Assembly: GCF_014595955.1 (NCBI RefSeq) | Contig: NZ_JABVCF010000006.1 | Location: forward strand, 277,668-341,667 | Direction of reading: 5' to 3' | DNA: 64,000 nt | Origin: Pseudaminobacter soli (ex Zhang et al. 2022) | GTDB taxonomy: Bacteria; Pseudomonadota; Alphaproteobacteria; Rhizobiales; Rhizobiaceae | In this document: positions 63,046-64,000 of the stretch, one piece after another | How the letters are laid out: each line of letters begins with the position of its first letter | How positions within the stretch are numbered: the first letter of the stretch is position 1 | Notes under the pieces: generated by a model | Databases searched by the model: none | Told to the model about the DNA's origin: nothing | The model's input: the letters and a program-made list of their open reading frames with translations, nothing else | Program-made: the position numbers and the translations under genes

Positions 63046-63992
63046 GCGGCTTCCTCAGCAGGGATCGGGAGGTAAGACACTGTTTTTCCGTTCGCGATTG
63101 CCTGAAGCGGCTTGAACAGGATGTCATCAGTATCGCTCACAGAGTTCAAACCAATAGCGGCACAGATCGACTCAAGCGTTGCCTGGCCCTCCCGCTGATA
63201 AGATTCAATGAACGCCTGCGTGTAGAAGCGATGTTCGAATACCTTGCCGTCATGCTCTCCCGGCGTGTTAACAAGGAACGCTAACGTCACCTCTTCGTCG
63301 CCGCCCTTACGGTCTATATCTCCGTCAATGAATTCTCCGACATATCGCCCGGCTGGCCAAAGTTTTGGGCTGCCGACCATGAAGTCAGGAACGTTGTCGT
63401 TTTCATTGGCGGCTACGGCAGGCTCAACCTTCGGCGCTTTCCGCTCTTTCGGCTTGTAGGCGGTCGGCGGGTCGCATTCGTACTCTTCCCGCTCAATCCA
63501 CTTCGCCAGCGTGCGTCGTGGCGCGTCCGGGTTGTTCTGCGCAGCCCATGATGCTTGCCACTCGCGCGCCGCCTCCACCATCCGGCCATGAAGGTCGGGA
63601 CCGGGGTTCAGCGTCGTATAGGCTGCCCTGGCTTCTTTCTTGTTCTTTCCGCGACGGGGATAATATGCGCACCAAAGCTCCTCGAAGTTATCTTGCGCCG
63701 TCCCCGCGTCGGCCCGCGTCAGCGGAGCCGAAAGCGGCGCCGTAGGCGCGGCGCAATCTTGTCCATCTTTCCCGTTCCCCGGGTCTTGTGCCCGGGTCCG
63801 GGTAGATGGGTCTTCGTTCATAAAATCCCGAACGCTATCGATCGTAGTGTTCGGAGTTTCCCGAACATCAGCGTTCGAAAATTCCCGAACGCTAATTTCA
63901 TCCTTGCTTGTGTTCGGAGATTCCCTGTGAATCGGCGTGCAATTTTGACCCCTTAGCAGGGAGGATCGGCGTCCAAAATTGACCCCCCTCAT
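63042..63992 (-). CDS. Replication-protein-like phage gene, 5' end altered by an IS
   Basis: The frame (316 residues) contains LWCAYYPRRGKNKKEARAAY, then GRMVEAAREWQASWAAQNNP, PRRTLAKWIEREEYE, a module usual at the C terminus of phage replication proteins (FWxxYPRRxxKxxAxxA...PxxTWLNxExW). It is followed by about 120 residues resembling phage ssDNA-binding proteins (DFMVGSPKLWPAGRYVGEF). The first about 22 codons come from an IS21-type end, so the natural 5' end is lost, or the real start is ATG 63821 (GGGAT 5 bases upstream). The original function was probably initiation of element replication. Confidence 0.6.
   Translation of the reverse strand: MRGVNFGRRSSLLRGQNCTPIHRESPNTSKDEISVREFSNADVRETPNTTIDSVRDFMNEDPSTRTRAQDPGNGKDGQDCAAPTAPLSAPLTRADAGTAQDNFEELWCAYYPRRGKNKKEARAAYTTLNPGPDLHGRMVEAAREWQASWAAQNNPDAPRRTLAKWIEREEYECDPPTAYKPKERKAPKVEPAVAANENDNVPDFMVGSPKLWPAGRYVGEFIDGDIDRKGGDEEVTLAFLVNTPGEHDGKVFEHRFYTQAFIESYQREGQATLESICAAIGLNSVSDTDDILFKPLQAIANGKTVSYLPIPAEEAA
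63816..63925. repeat. Four iteron-like sites of the form GTTCGnnnnnnTCCCGAAC
   Basis: On the plus strand the cores are GTTCATAAAATCCCGAAC (63816-63833), GTTCGGAGTTTCCCGAAC (63849-63866), GTTCGAAAATTCCCGAAC (63873-63890) and the cut-off GTTCGGAGATTCCC (63912-63925). Each is an imperfect dyad. They lie at the 5' end of the replication-like gene, as iterons do in phage and plasmid initiator genes, or else are operators. The fourth is interrupted exactly where the IS begins. Confidence 0.65.
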
Positions 63993-64000
63993 TCAGTCGA
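63926..64000. mobile_element. Terminal region of an IS21-family insertion sequence (partial)
   Basis: From 63926 (TGTGAATCGG) the sequence carries two copies of a 22-bp motif, ATCGGCGTGCAATTTTGACC and on (63931-63952) and the variant with GTCCAAAATTGACC (63965-63986), 34 bp apart. Repeated ATCGGCGT-x-CAA-x-x-TTGACCCC blocks are the known multiple terminal repeats of IS21-type elements in Hyphomicrobiales. The transposase genes would lie beyond the window. Insertion is also shown by the truncated fourth iteron. Confidence 0.65.

Larger units (their letters stand above)
47919..64000. mobile_element. Integrated prophage-like element (left part; right end outside the window)
   Basis: The element starts at tRNA-Glu and contains an integrase, a likely excisionase, phage tail and head-processing genes (tape measure, prohead protease, P27-type small terminase), and a replication module at the right. 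The visible 16 kb lacks a large terminase, portal, major capsid, tail tube, holin and endolysin. A dnaB relic and an IS21-type end show decay. The abundance of very small ORFs and weaker codon bias contrast with the chromosomal part. Confidence 0.85.

Overview
The window is about 64 kb of high-GC DNA. Gene content and order point to an alphaproteobacterium of the Hyphomicrobiales (Rhizobiales), most like the Phyllobacteriaceae (Mesorhizobium, Aquamicrobium or Nitratireductor type). Supporting signs are nrdR-ribD-ribE-ribH-nusB, a fused secDF beside yajC, folE-hisI, a class I PHA synthase, a DUF1127 gene followed by RNAs with CCUCCUCCC loops, DUF982 proteins, and palindromic repeats of rhizobial style. 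The assignment is inferred from gene content only.

Positions 1-47,880 are ordinary chromosome. On the minus strand at the left lie a partial MFS transporter, nusB, the riboflavin genes, nrdR, tig and tRNA-Leu, then a GDYXXLXY/DUF2157 membrane-protein pair. A plus-strand DUF1127 gene follows, with two tandem RNAs whose six hairpins all carry an anti-Shine-Dalgarno loop. Next come an aldo/keto reductase, trmFO, a minus-strand block (NDUFAF6-like, NDUFAF3-like, secDF, yajC), a DUF815 ATPase, and a second minus block (LysM/M23 lipoprotein, pcm, surE, serS). From 21.8 to 32.3 kb are a class II aldolase-like gene, an L,D-transpeptidase, an M20 peptidase, an OsmC protein, a complete dipeptide-type ABC importer, a nitroreductase and a secreted protein. 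From 32.3 to 47.8 kb are a frameshifted acyltransferase, thrS, yidD, a HEPN/MNT toxin-antitoxin pair, an Fe-S scaffold, folE, hisI, a patatin, recJ, hom, an aminotransferase, phaC and an M15-like lipoprotein.

From 47,884 to the right edge lies an integrated element entered through tRNA-Glu: the integrase gene ends inside the tRNA, so the left attachment site is at about 47,919-47,959. The element has an integrase, a likely excisionase, several small genes (two from a duplicated operator-plus-gene module), a PAP2 membrane phosphatase, a LamG-type protein, a tape measure protein with a lytic transglycosylase segment, a P27-type small terminase, a prohead protease, three DUF982 proteins and a replication-protein-like gene.

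I see no large terminase, portal, major capsid or lysis gene in the visible part. A replicative helicase survives only as its first ~37 codons, and an IS21-type insertion sequence end cuts into the replication region at the right edge. Either this is a decaying prophage or it is a phage-dependent satellite. Decay is simpler, but the intact reading frames of the remaining genes keep the second idea open.
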